Shown in pieces: positions 39,366 through 48,299 of a DNA stretch of 54,381 nt. The notes beneath the pieces were generated by a model. That model saw only the letters and a program-made list of their open reading frames with translations. It was not told the origin of the DNA and did no database searches. How positions within the stretch are numbered: position 1 is the first letter of the stretch; every line of letters begins with the position of its first letter. The DNA comes from BD2-11 clade cluster bacterium bin43 (GTDB taxonomy: Bacteria; Gemmatimonadota; Gemmatimonadetes; Longimicrobiales; Gaopeijiaceae): positions 1 to 54,381 of the forward strand of contig MPMR01000028.1 in NCBI GenBank assembly GCA_002238605.1, read 5' to 3'. A program made the position numbers and the translations under genes.

Positions 39366-42278
39366 ATGAGTGAACCCTCGCGTCGATCAACGACCTCCCT
39401 GGTCACCCTGCTCCTGGGGGCCGCCGTCTGGGTCGTCTCGTGCGAGAACCCGCTGTCGCCCGAACTGTGCGGGACGATCCCGGTCCAGACGATCGCGGTG
39501 GGCGGGACGGTCGATGTCGCCCCGTGCTTCCGCGACCCCAACGGCGAGGCGCTCGTTTTCGCAGCGTTCAGTTCCGACACGGGGGTAGCCACGGTACAGG
39601 TCACGGGCAGCACGGTGACGGTCACCGCGGTCTCCCCCGGCACCGCGGTCGTGACGGTGGTGGCGACCGATCCGGGCGGTCTGGAAGCGCGGCAGACCTT
39701 CCAGGTCGTGGTGCCGGACCGGCCGCCGACCGCCGTGGGAACGATCGACGACCGGGAGCTGATGGTGGGCGACTCCGCCGTCGTCGACGTTCGGGGACAT
39801 TTCACCGAGCCCGACGGGCAGCCGCTCCGCTACTCGGCGGCGGCAGATCCGAGCCACCTGGCCGTCTCGGTGGAGGGCACGGTCGTGACGGTGGTGGCGC
39901 TCGCCAAGGGCACGGCGGTGGTAACGGTTACGGCGACCGACCCGGGCGGACTTGCGGCTACGCAGCGCTTCGAGGTGACGGTTCCGAACCGGCCCCCGTT
40001 CGCGGTCGACTCGATCGCGGCCCGGGAGGTCATGGTCGACCGGGCGGACACGCTGGAGCTGTCACCGTTCTTCGGCGACCCGGACGGCGATCCGCTGACC
40101 TGGGCGGCGGCGGCGTCCGACGGCGCGGTGGTCGGCACGGCCGTGGCCGGCAGCACCCTCACGCTGACCGGACTCGCCAAGGGCGAGGCGACGGTGACCG
40201 TCACGGCCACCGACGACGAGGGCCTCACGGCCGAGCAGAGCTTCACGGTCACCGTTCCCAACCGGCCGCCGGTCGCGACCGACACGATCCCGTCGCGGAT
40301 GCTCTACAAGAGCGAAGCGGACACGCTCCGGCTGGCGGCCTGGTTCTCCGACCCGGACGGCGACCCGCTCACCTGGGCCGCGCAGGCTTCGACCCCCGGC
40401 GTGGTGGCGCTGGACCTCGCCGCCGGCGAGGGCACACTGGCCATCACCCCGCTGGGCGGGGGCGAGACGGTGGTCACCGTAACCGCGACCGACGACGAAG
40501 GCCTGACGGCCTCCCAGAGCTTCACGGTTACCGTCCCCAACCGGCCGCCGGTCGCGACCGACACGATTCCGTCGCGGATGCTCCACAAGAGCGAGGCGGA
40601 TACGATCGACCTGACGGCCCACTTCTCGGACCCCGATGAGGAGCCGCTGACCTACGCGGCCGCGACGTCCAACGGGAGCGTGGTGGCGCTCGAGGTCTCC
40701 GCGGGCGCCGGTACGCTGATCGTGACGTCCCTTTCCCAGGGCGAGGCCGTGGTCACCGTGACCGCGACCGACCCCGAAGGCCTGACGGCCTCCCAGAGCT
40801 TCACGGTCGCCGTCCCCAACCGCGGCCCGGCCGCAACGGCCTCCATTCCGGCGCAGACCCTCTACAAGCGCGAGACGGCGCCGCTCGACTTCACCCGCCA
40901 CTTCAGCGACCCGGACGGCGACATCCTGCGGGTCGAGATCGCGTCGAGCGACGGCCTGGTGGCCACGGCGACCGCCAGCGGCACCACGCTCGAGGTGCGG
41001 GCCGGGATGGCCGGCGAGGCCACCCTGACCGTGACCGTCATCGACCCCGGCGGGCTGTCGGCCGAACAGAGCTTCGCGGTCACCGTGCTCAACCGGGGGC
41101 CGGTCGCGACCACCCCGATCCCCGCGCAGACGCTCCCCCGCGGGCCGTCCCGGACGCTGGGCATGGCCGCCCACTTCTCCGACCCGGACGGGGACGCGCT
41201 CAGCTACTCGGCATCGTCATCCGACCCCAGGGTCGTGCGCGTCCGCGTAGACGGAAGCGACCTCATCCTCACCGCCTGGCGGGTCGGCACGGTCGAAGTC
41301 ACCGTCACCGCCACCGACCCGGACGGCCTCACGGCCGCGCAGGAGTTCCCCGTCGACGTCCCGCGCACCGACGCCGGCTTCGAGATCCAACTGGGCTTCG
41401 CATCCGGCGTGGGCGCCGACGTGGAGTCGGCGGTGCGTTCCGCCGCGGCAACCTGGGAGGCGATCGTCAGAGACACCGAGTTCGCGGATGTCGCGGTCAA
41501 CGACACCATCTCCTGCAGAATCGCCGAGGAGGTAATCGACGTGGAACTCGGACATCTGGACGACCTGGCGATCGTCGTTGGCGTGCAAACAGGGGAAGCG
41601 GGCGGCACGCTGGCGCTGGCGAGCACCTGCGCGAGACGCGTCGCCGGCGGTGAACCTGCGCTGGGCGTCATCCTGTTCGACAACACCGATGCGGGGCGCC
41701 TGGCCCGGACGGGCAATCTGTTCGAGGTGGCAATGCACGAGATCGCCCATGTCCTGGGGATAGGCCTGGGTGAGAACTGGCGCTCCTCGATCGCGAATCC
41801 ATCGGACGCGCTTTCCGACGCCGACACGCATTTCCCCGGATTCCGGGCCGTCGCAGCGTTCAACGCCGCCGGTGGCGCCCGCTACACGGGCGGCAAGGTC
41901 CCGGTCGAAAACGGGGGCGATGACGCGCATTGGCGGGAATCGGCCATGGGCGCGGAGAACATGACGCCGGCGCTCACCGTGGGAGCGGCGAATCCCCTGA
42001 GCGCGATCACCATCCAGGCGCTGGCGGATCTGGGGTACAGCGTCAACGCCGGCCTCGCCGAAGCGTACATCGTGCCCTCGCCGGCCCTGGCGGCCGCGGC
42101 CGCCGAGGATGCCCCGACCATCGATCTCGGCAACGACGTCTACAGGGGACCGATCGTCGAGATCGACGGGGAAGGAAACACCGTCCGCGTCGTCCCGGGC
42201 GAGGACGTCGCCCAACCTCCCGCGACGAGCGGGCGCGCCGCCGTCGCCCGCATCCCATCACCCCGAGATCCCACATGA
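39366..42278 (+). CDS. Lipoprotein with seven cadherin-like repeats and a leishmanolysin-like protease domain
   Basis: A 970-residue surface protein. After a signal with lipobox VVSC (cysteine near residue 26) come seven repeats of about 93 residues (about residues 30-680), each ending near FTVTVPNRPPVAT, with DPDGDPLTW and TVTATDDEGLTA motifs. These are dystroglycan-type cadherin-like (CADG) domains. The C-terminal domain holds H791-E-x-x-H795 in MHEIAHVLGIG, a later histidine H855 in AHWRES and a Met-turn candidate in AMGAENM, the arrangement of M8 leishmanolysins. Repeats 4 and 5 are nearly identical in DNA. It probably degrades or binds extracellular protein. Its stop overlaps the next start (ATGA). 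Confidence 0.85.
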   Translation: MSEPSRRSTTSLVTLLLGAAVWVVSCENPLSPELCGTIPVQTIAVGGTVDVAPCFRDPNGEALVFAAFSSDTGVATVQVTGSTVTVTAVSPGTAVVTVVATDPGGLEARQTFQVVVPDRPPTAVGTIDDRELMVGDSAVVDVRGHFTEPDGQPLRYSAAADPSHLAVSVEGTVVTVVALAKGTAVVTVTATDPGGLAATQRFEVTVPNRPPFAVDSIAAREVMVDRADTLELSPFFGDPDGDPLTWAAAASDGAVVGTAVAGSTLTLTGLAKGEATVTVTATDDEGLTAEQSFTVTVPNRPPVATDTIPSRMLYKSEADTLRLAAWFSDPDGDPLTWAAQASTPGVVALDLAAGEGTLAITPLGGGETVVTVTATDDEGLTASQSFTVTVPNRPPVATDTIPSRMLHKSEADTIDLTAHFSDPDEEPLTYAAATSNGSVVALEVSAGAGTLIVTSLSQGEAVVTVTATDPEGLTASQSFTVAVPNRGPAATASIPAQTLYKRETAPLDFTRHFSDPDGDILRVEIASSDGLVATATASGTTLEVRAGMAGEATLTVTVIDPGGLSAEQSFAVTVLNRGPVATTPIPAQTLPRGPSRTLGMAAHFSDPDGDALSYSASSSDPRVVRVRVDGSDLILTAWRVGTVEVTVTATDPDGLTAAQEFPVDVPRTDAGFEIQLGFASGVGADVESAVRSAAATWEAIVRDTEFADVAVNDTISCRIAEEVIDVELGHLDDLAIVVGVQTGEAGGTLALASTCARRVAGGEPALGVILFDNTDAGRLARTGNLFEVAMHEIAHVLGIGLGENWRSSIANPSDALSDADTHFPGFRAVAAFNAAGGARYTGGKVPVENGGDDAHWRESAMGAENMTPALTVGAANPLSAITIQALADLGYSVNAGLAEAYIVPSPALAAAAAEDAPTIDLGNDVYRGPIVEIDGEGNTVRVVPGEDVAQPPATSGRAAVARIPSPRDPT

Positions 42279-43390
42279 GCTCCGACCCGACCCGCTTCCA
42301 GAATCGTTTCCTGCTCGTGCTGGCGCTCGGGATCTCGCTGCTGTTCCTGGTGATGATCCGCGAGTTCCTGGTTGCCATCCTGCTGGCCGCGGTGTTCAGC
42401 GGCATGACCCGGCCCCTCTACCTGCGCTTGACGGCGGGCATGAGAGGGCGCGAGCGGGCCGCCGCCGTCGCCACGCTCCTGCTGGTGCTGGTCGTCCTGG
42501 TGGCGCCCGCCATCGCCTTCATGGGGCTGGTCGTCTCGCAGGCGGTGGACGTCTCCCAGGCGGCGGCCACCTGGGTGCGCGGCAACATGGACCTGGTCGA
42601 GACCGTCGAGGCGCGGCTGCTCGAAATCCCGCTGGTGGGGGAGTTCCTGCCCGACCGCGAGCGCATCATCGCCCTTGCGGGCCAGCTGGCCCAGAGCGCG
42701 GGCGGCGTGCTGGTCGACAGCCTGACCGCCGCCACCCTCGGAACCACCAACTTCCTGTTCCAGCTCTTCCTGATGCTGTACGCGATGTACTTCTTCCTCA
42801 CCAGCGGCCCCGCCATCCTCGACCGCATCCTCTACCTCGTGCCCCTCAACTCCGCGGACGAGCAGCAGCTCCTCGACCGCTTCGTCTCCGTTACGCGCGC
42901 CACCATCAAGGGGTCGCTCGTGATCGGCGTCATCCAGGGCGCCCTCGCCGGCCTCAGCTTCGCCGTCTTCGGGGTTCCCGGAGCCGCGTTCTGGGGCACG
43001 GTGATGGCGGTTCTGTCCATCGTGCCCGCGCTGGGCACGGCGCTCGTATGGGTGCCGGCGGTCATCTGGCTGCTCGCCACCGGCCAGATCGCGGCGGGCA
43101 TTTCGGTCGGCCTCTGGTGCGGGCTCGTGGTGGGCACGGTCGACAACTTCCTGCGCCCGCGCCTGGTCGGCCGCGACGCCAGGCTCCCCGACCTGCTTAT
43201 CCTGCTCAGCACCTTCGGCGGCATCCTCTTCTTCGGGGCCGTCGGTTTCATCCTCGGGCCCATCGTGGCCGCGCTCTTCGTGACCGTCTGGGAGATCTTC
43301 GCGGTGGCGTACGGCGACGTGCTTCCGCGGGTGCGCCCGAGAACACCTCCTGCAGACCTTTCTTCGGAAGACGATTCCGTAGATATTTGA
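42275..43390 (+). CDS. AI-2E-family (PF01594) membrane permease
   Basis: A 371-residue membrane protein of the AI-2E transporter/PerM family. Two N-terminal helices (LVLALGISLLFLVMIREFLV, ILLAAVFSGMTRPLY) are followed by a helix pair, an amphipathic segment of about 80 residues (VDVSQAAATWVRGNMDLVE) and the C-terminal bundle. The bundle carries the family blocks IKGSLVIGVIQGALAGLSF, VPALGTALVWVPA and TVDNFLRPRLVG. Members export or import varied small molecules and some act as sodium/proton antiporters; the name does not imply quorum sensing. It overlaps the protease gene by four bases and is followed two bases later by the Sco gene. Confidence 0.9.
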   Translation: MSSDPTRFQNRFLLVLALGISLLFLVMIREFLVAILLAAVFSGMTRPLYLRLTAGMRGRERAAAVATLLLVLVVLVAPAIAFMGLVVSQAVDVSQAAATWVRGNMDLVETVEARLLEIPLVGEFLPDRERIIALAGQLAQSAGGVLVDSLTAATLGTTNFLFQLFLMLYAMYFFLTSGPAILDRILYLVPLNSADEQQLLDRFVSVTRATIKGSLVIGVIQGALAGLSFAVFGVPGAAFWGTVMAVLSIVPALGTALVWVPAVIWLLATGQIAAGISVGLWCGLVVGTVDNFLRPRLVGRDARLPDLLILLSTFGGILFFGAVGFILGPIVAALFVTVWEIFAVAYGDVLPRVRPRTPPADLSSEDDSVDI

Positions 43391-43392
43391 AT

Positions 43393-44064
43393 ATGCAAGC
43401 GAATCGCCCCGGGCTCGGCGGCCCGATCCCGCGTCGCGCCAGACGTACGACCCGGGCCCTCCTGTCCCCGGTCGCCCTGTCGGTGGCGGTATTCCTTCCC
43501 GCCGCCTGCGCGCCCGGAGGCGGGGGCGCCTCCGACGCCGAATTCCAGGGCGAGCCCCTCCCCCTCCTCATCGAGCGTCCCGACTTCACGCTCACCGACA
43601 CCGAGGGGCGTCCGTACTCCTTTCTCGACGAGACGCGCGGCCGCGTGGCGCTGCTCTTCTTCGGCTACACCTGGTGCCCGGACATCTGCCCCATCCACAT
43701 GGCCAACATCGGCCAGGCGATGAAATCCATCCCCAGCGAGGACCGGCACCGGGTGGAGGTCGTCTTCGTGTCGACCGATCCGGCCCGCGACACGCCCGAG
43801 CGCATCCGCGAGTGGCTGGATGTCTTCGACCCCTCGTTCGTCGGGCTGCGCGGCACCCTCGAGGAAGTCAACCGCATCCAGAACCAGGTCGGCCTCCCCG
43901 CCTCGCTGCTCGACGAGCCCGATGAGGACGGCAACTACCTGGTCGGCCACGCGGCTTCGGTGCTGGCTTTTACCGCGGATGGACCGGCGCGGCTGCGCTA
44001 TCCCTTCGGGACGCGCCAGTCGGCCTGGGCCCACGACCTCCCCAGGCTCATCGAACAGAGGTGA
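43393..44064 (+). CDS. SCO1/SenC copper chaperone
   Basis: A 223-residue thioredoxin-fold protein that delivers copper to the CuA site of cytochrome oxidase or keeps its thiols reduced. The N-terminus has a hydrophobic segment with lipobox-like PAAC (residue about 36), placing it outside the inner membrane. The copper ligands are complete: C95 and C99 in TWCPDICP and H186 in VGHAASV. PDFTLTDTEGRPYSF is the usual start of the fold and FVSTDPARDTPER is also typical. It overlaps the PCuAC-like gene by four bases (GTGA), so the two copper carriers are co-produced. Confidence 0.93.
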   Translation: MQANRPGLGGPIPRRARRTTRALLSPVALSVAVFLPAACAPGGGGASDAEFQGEPLPLLIERPDFTLTDTEGRPYSFLDETRGRVALLFFGYTWCPDICPIHMANIGQAMKSIPSEDRHRVEVVFVSTDPARDTPERIREWLDVFDPSFVGLRGTLEEVNRIQNQVGLPASLLDEPDEDGNYLVGHAASVLAFTADGPARLRYPFGTRQSAWAHDLPRLIEQR

Positions 44065-44561
44065 CGCATCCCGCGCGCACCGCGGCGCTCCTTCTCCTCG
44101 CCGCGGCGGCCTGCGACCCCCAGGGGCACCAGTGGGTGTCCACCAGCCGGGACGGGGTCGTGGAGGTCTCGCAGGCGTTCGCCGGCGAGTCGGTCACGGG
44201 CGAGACGGCGGCGGTCTACTTCGCGCTCCGCAATCGCGGGCCGACGGAGGACACCCTGGAGTCCATCGTGGTCGAAGGGGCGGGATCGGCCCGGATCCAC
44301 GAGACCGGCGAGCGCGACGGGATCCGCGTCATGTCCCCGGTCGACGCCCTGCCGCTTCCTGCCGACGCAGTCACCCAGCTCGTCCCCGGCGGCACGCACG
44401 TGATGCTGCTCGACCTGGCGCGCCGCCCGGTCGCCGGCGACTCGCTCAAGGGCGTACTGCGCTTCCGCAGCGGCCGGGAGGTCTCGCTGCGCGCGGAGGT
44501 CCACGGTCTCACCGACCTGGAACGGGTCGTCAACAACGGCATCAGCCGCAGCGCGGGCTAG
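44061..44561 (+). CDS. PCuAC-like periplasmic copper chaperone
   Basis: A 166-residue lipoprotein-like protein (short signal, AAAAC near residue 18) with a cupredoxin-like PCuAC domain (DUF461). PCuAC loads Cu(I) onto the oxidase CuA site together with Sco. The ligand set H(M)x10Mx21HxM is partly visible: ARIHETGERDGIRVM, then GGTHVMLLDL. The histidine and downstream methionines are kept, but the first methionine of the classic HEM-type motif is replaced (IHET). The start is GTG 44061 overlapping the Sco stop. Together with Sco and the CtaG-like gene it forms a copper-insertion cluster. Confidence 0.85.
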   Translation: MTHPARTAALLLLAAAACDPQGHQWVSTSRDGVVEVSQAFAGESVTGETAAVYFALRNRGPTEDTLESIVVEGAGSARIHETGERDGIRVMSPVDALPLPADAVTQLVPGGTHVMLLDLARRPVAGDSLKGVLRFRSGREVSLRAEVHGLTDLERVVNNGISRSAG

Positions 44562-44719
44562 TCCGGGGCGCCGGGCCTCGTCCCTCTCTCCGGCTCGACC
44601 CCTTCGGTTCATCCTTGCACCGGGCTGAACAATTAATCCCCGGGTAGCGTAACCCCGTCCCGTGCTGATAACCTTCCGTGTCGCACAATGGATGCGGCAC
44701 TATCCGCTGGAGGAACGAC
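44562..44719 (+). promoter_or_regulatory. Leader region of the barrel gene
   Basis: A 158-base gap after the PCuAC gene. It includes an A+T-rich patch (AACAATTAATCC around 44628-44640) that may hold a promoter for the next gene, and GGAGGAACG just before its ATG as a strong ribosome-binding site. No clear -35/-10 pair. Confidence 0.3.
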
Positions 44720-45868
44720 ATGTTCAGAGCAAGTCCCCGAGTGATTTGCGCGGCATTGGGTCTGGCCGTCGCGCTGGGACCCTCGGCAGCGGCCAGCCAG
44801 GAGCTGCCTCCCGATGTCCAGATAGACCTCTATCTCGTGCGAGCCGATCGCCACATCCAGAACCAGGACTGGGCCGCCGCCCTGGATGCACTGGACATCG
44901 TGCTGTTGCTGCAGGCCGATCAAGGCATGGAGACCCCGGCCGAACTCTGGTTCAGGCACGCGACGGCCGCCCTGGAGGCCGGATTCCCCCAGACGGCCAT
45001 CACGTCCGCGACCCGCTACCTGCAGGAGGCGGGTCGGGAGGGTGAGCACTACGGCTCCGCGCTGGTGCTTCTGGACGAGGCGATAAGCCTGGACGAGGCG
45101 ACGCCGGCGCCGGCACCGCAGGACCCGGTTCCCGCTCGCGCCGCCCAACCTGTGCGCGCGGCCGAGCCCGCGCGTGCGGCTGAACCTGTGCGTGCCGCCG
45201 AACCTGTGCGTGCGGCTGAACCCGCGCCTGCCGCCGCGCCCGCGCCGGCGGTCGAACCTTCACAGGCCAGGGGCGGGCTTACCGTGCTCTTTCCCCTGGT
45301 CGGGGTGAACGCGGCAACCATGGCCTTCACGACCAGCGACGCGGTGCCCATCAACGCGTCGCAGCGCACCGGCGTGGGCGGCGGATTCGGTGTCGCGTTT
45401 CCCGTCAGCGGCCGCTACGGCGTCCAGCTCGGCGCCCAATTCGCGAAGAAAGGCGCCCGAATGACGCAGGGGGCGGGTGACATGGCCGCCAGCGCGGACA
45501 TCACCTTCGAAAATGTCGATTTCACGGCGCTGGCCCGCATCGCTGCGCCGCCGGTGGCGAATTTCCCGCTGTATGTGCTGATCGGCCCCTACGCGTCCTT
45601 CGAGGTGGGTTGCCGCCTCGTCCTGAACGCCAGCGCCGGGGGCGGGCGCTTCACCGGCAGCGACGATTGCCGGAGCGCCAACCTCGACACCCAGTCGATC
45701 GACTTCGGGGTGTCGGGAGGTGTCGGCATCGAGATGGGCACCGGCGACACCCGCCTGACCGCCGGGCTCCTGTACAGCTACGGCCTCCAGGACATCGACA
45801 AGTACGTCGGCGATACGGCCAGGCACCGGGTGCTCAACATCCATGCCGGGGTTGCCAGGGCCTTCTGA
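44720..45868 (+). CDS. Outer-membrane beta-barrel protein with Ala/Pro-rich linker
   Basis: A 382-residue exported protein. A signal peptide (VICAALGLAVALGPSAAAS) is followed by a helical, TPR-like segment (about residues 28-125: DRHIQNQDWAAALDALDIV, LWFRHATAALEAG). A linker of six hexapeptides P(V/A)(R/P)AAE spans residues 144-179. The C-terminal part (about 185-382) is a predicted 8-strand barrel (GVGGGFGVAFPVSGRYGVQL, GVGIEMGTGDTRLTAGLLYSYG) ending in phenylalanine, as barrels do. A helical periplasmic region joined to a barrel suggests an envelope scaffold or receptor. Start ATG 44720 follows GGAGGAACG. The specific function is not identifiable. Confidence 0.7.
   Translation: MFRASPRVICAALGLAVALGPSAAASQELPPDVQIDLYLVRADRHIQNQDWAAALDALDIVLLLQADQGMETPAELWFRHATAALEAGFPQTAITSATRYLQEAGREGEHYGSALVLLDEAISLDEATPAPAPQDPVPARAAQPVRAAEPARAAEPVRAAEPVRAAEPAPAAAPAPAVEPSQARGGLTVLFPLVGVNAATMAFTTSDAVPINASQRTGVGGGFGVAFPVSGRYGVQLGAQFAKKGARMTQGAGDMAASADITFENVDFTALARIAAPPVANFPLYVLIGPYASFEVGCRLVLNASAGGGRFTGSDDCRSANLDTQSIDFGVSGGVGIEMGTGDTRLTAGLLYSYGLQDIDKYVGDTARHRVLNIHAGVARAF
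45149..45256. repeat. Six 18-bp repeats encoding a hexapeptide linker
   Basis: Six in-frame 18-base units run from 45149 to 45256, the best-conserved being CCTGTGCGTGCGGCTGAA (45203-45220). They encode PVRAAE-type hexapeptides between the helical and barrel parts of the envelope protein. In-frame units allow length variation. Confidence 0.85.
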
Positions 45869-45930
45869 AGCGTCCATGACGGGCCAGCCGTACCCATCGG
45901 TGGACCAGTTGCGTCCAGGAGCGTTCTGAC

Positions 45931-46728
45931 GTGCAGTGGTGGTGCTTTTCGCAGAGCACGGCCTGGAGCTGGGAGTGGCAGGCGTACCCGGGGGTGTGGC
46001 TCTTCGTGGCCGCCCTCGCCGCCGGGTATGCACGGTGGAGCGGAGTTCCCCTGCGCGACCGGCGCGCGCGCTGTTTCTACGCCGGCGTGCTCCTGCTGTG
46101 GGCCGCCTTCGACTGGCCGCTCGGTCCGCTGGGGGCGTCGTACCTGGCCAGCGCGCACATGGCCCAGTTCCTGCTTGTCGGTCTGATTGCGCCGGCGTTC
46201 CTGCTGCTCGGCATGCCGGCCGCCTTTTTCGACCGCCTCCGCGAGCGCCCGCGCGCCATCACCGTCCTCTCCGACCTCACGCACCCGCTGGCCGCGTTCC
46301 TGATCTACAACGTCGTCATGACCGTCACTCACTGGCCGGGCGTCGTCGACACCCTCATGGCCACCCAGCCGGGGATGTTCGCGCTGGACATGGCCTGGCT
46401 CCTGGCGGGCCTCGTGTTCTGGTGGCCGGTCCTCTGCCCGGTGCCGGACCGCAGCGGCTTCCATCCGCTGGCCAAGATCGCCTACCTCGGCATCAACGGA
46501 ATCCTCATCCGCCCGCCCTTCGCGATGATGGTCTTCTCCGAGTTCCCCATCTACGCCACCTACGAGCTCGCGCCCCCGATTCCCGGCACCACGGCGCTCG
46601 GGGATCAGCAGATGGCGGGCGCGGTGATGAAAGTGGGGCAGGGGTGGATCATGGGAATCGCCCTGGGAATCATCTTCTACCGCTGGTGGCTCGAGACCAG
46701 ACTCGTCCGCAAGGCAAGTTCCGCATGA
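45931..46728 (+). CDS. CtaG-type (caa3) cytochrome c oxidase assembly membrane protein
   Basis: A 265-residue multi-pass membrane protein of the Caa3_CtaG family. About seven hydrophobic helices are visible, including GVWLFVAALAAGYARW, SAHMAQFLLVGLIAPAFLLLG with its conserved histidine, and FLIYNVVMTVTHWPGVVD. Conserved histidines in membrane segments may handle copper or heme. In Bacillus, CtaG is needed to form the CuB centre. With Sco and PCuAC genes 1.4-1.9 kb upstream it completes a copper-insertion set. GTG start at 45931 follows AGGAG. Its stop overlaps the ligase start (ATGA). Confidence 0.88.
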   Translation: MQWWCFSQSTAWSWEWQAYPGVWLFVAALAAGYARWSGVPLRDRRARCFYAGVLLLWAAFDWPLGPLGASYLASAHMAQFLLVGLIAPAFLLLGMPAAFFDRLRERPRAITVLSDLTHPLAAFLIYNVVMTVTHWPGVVDTLMATQPGMFALDMAWLLAGLVFWWPVLCPVPDRSGFHPLAKIAYLGINGILIRPPFAMMVFSEFPIYATYELAPPIPGTTALGDQQMAGAVMKVGQGWIMGIALGIIFYRWWLETRLVRKASSA

Positions 46729-48299
46729 GCGACTCGGACCTTCCGTTGCTGGGCGCCGCCCGCAGCGATCCGGGTCGGACCGCCCTGGTGGTCGGCGAGG
46801 AGGAGTACAGCTACGGTGAACTGCTCGCCGCGTCGGAGCGGGTGGCGCGCTTTCTCCTGCGTGGCCGCACCGACCTCGAAGAAGCCCGAGTCGTCCTGCT
46901 GGTGCCCCCCGGCATCGCGTACGTCGCCGCGCAGTGGGGCATCTGGCGCGCCGGGGGCGTGGTGATACCGCTGGCGCTGGCCCATCCGTTCCCGGAGCTG
47001 GTGTCGCTCATCATCGACGCCGACCCGGAGGTGGTGCTACTGCACTCCGGGACGGAGGAGAAGGGGATGGCGGCGGCGCAGGCGTGCGGCGTCCCCTGGG
47101 CTCGGGCAGAGGATGCCCTCAGGGGCCCCTGGTCCGCGCTCGACCGCGTTCCCGATCCCGAAACCAACGGGTACCATCTCCACATTTCGGCGCCCGCGCC
47201 CCCCCTCCCGGCCGTCGACGAGTCCCGCCGCGCGCACATCATCTACACAAGCGGCACCACCGGGAGGCCCAAGGGCGTGGTCACCACGCACGCCAACACC
47301 CGTCACCAGGTCGAGAGCATCGCCAAAGCCTGGGAGATCCGCCCGGGCGACACGGTCCTCAACGCGCTGCCCCTGCACCACGTCCACGGCATCGTCAACG
47401 CCCTGCTGTGCCCGCTCTGGTACGGGGCCCGGGTCGAGATCCTCCCGCGCTTCGACCCCGACGAGGTCTGGAAGCGCTTCGAGCTCCTGCGCCCCACCAT
47501 CTTCATGGGCGTGCCCACCATGTACGTGCGCCTGATCCGGGCGTGGGAGGAGGCGTCCCCCGAGCGGCGCAGGGAGCTCAGCGACCGCGCCCAATGGCTG
47601 CACCTCACGATCTCCGGCTCGGCCGCGCTCCCCGGACACGTCCACAAGCGCTGGGCCGAGGTCGCCAGGCACGCCATCCTCGAGCGCTACGGCCTCACCG
47701 AGACCGGCATGGTGCTCACCAACCCGCTGTACGGCCGCCGCGCCGAGGGCTTCGTCGGCCGTCCCTTCCCGGGGGTGAAAGTACGCCTCCGGGGCGACGG
47801 AGGGCACGAGGCCCTCCCCGGGGAAGAGGGCTCCATCGAGGTGCGGGGACCGGGCGTCTTCAGCGAATACTGGCGCCGGCCGGAGGAGACCGCCGCCGCC
47901 TTCGACAAGCACGGCTGGTTCCGCACCGGCGACCGCGCCGTCCTGCACCCGGAGCACGGCTACCGCATCCTCGGACGCGAGAGCGTCGACATCATCAAGA
48001 CCGGGGGGGAGAAGGTCTCGGCGCTCGAGATCGAGGATGTGCTGCGCCGGCACCCCTGCATCGAGGACTGCGCGGTGGTGGGGATCCCCGACGACGAGTG
48101 GGGCGAGCAGGTGTCCGCGGCCCTCGTCTGCACCCCGGAGGGCGCCGTTCCCGCGCCCGAACTGCGCGCCTGGGTCAAGCGCTACCTTGCGGGCTACAAG
48201 GCCCCCGCGCGTATCATGGTGCTCGAGGCCCTGCCCCGGAACTCCATGGGCAAGGTGCTCAAGACCGAGTTGCGCGACCTCTTCCTCCGGGCCCCATGA
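46725..48299 (+). CDS. Acyl-CoA synthetase, MatB/ACSF3-like (malonyl-CoA synthetase-type)
   Basis: A 524-residue adenylate-forming enzyme. The AMP-binding P-loop is IIYTSGTTGRPKGVV, followed by ALPLHHVHGIVNALLCPL, IFMGVPTMYVRLIRAWEE, ERYGLTETGMVLTNP, WFRTGDRAVL and the C-terminal hinge ILGRESVDIIKTGGEKVS. The catalytic lysine is in NSMGKVLK. HHVHGIVNAL and the FMGVPTMYVRL segment resemble malonyl/methylmalonyl-CoA synthetases (MatB, ACSF3) more than fatty-acyl ligases. It overlaps the CtaG gene upstream and the symporter downstream by four bases each. Joint malonate or other short-carboxylate uptake and activation is inference. Confidence 0.82.
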   Translation: MSDSDLPLLGAARSDPGRTALVVGEEEYSYGELLAASERVARFLLRGRTDLEEARVVLLVPPGIAYVAAQWGIWRAGGVVIPLALAHPFPELVSLIIDADPEVVLLHSGTEEKGMAAAQACGVPWARAEDALRGPWSALDRVPDPETNGYHLHISAPAPPLPAVDESRRAHIIYTSGTTGRPKGVVTTHANTRHQVESIAKAWEIRPGDTVLNALPLHHVHGIVNALLCPLWYGARVEILPRFDPDEVWKRFELLRPTIFMGVPTMYVRLIRAWEEASPERRRELSDRAQWLHLTISGSAALPGHVHKRWAEVARHAILERYGLTETGMVLTNPLYGRRAEGFVGRPFPGVKVRLRGDGGHEALPGEEGSIEVRGPGVFSEYWRRPEETAAAFDKHGWFRTGDRAVLHPEHGYRILGRESVDIIKTGGEKVSALEIEDVLRRHPCIEDCAVVGIPDDEWGEQVSAALVCTPEGAVPAPELRAWVKRYLAGYKAPARIMVLEALPRNSMGKVLKTELRDLFLRAP

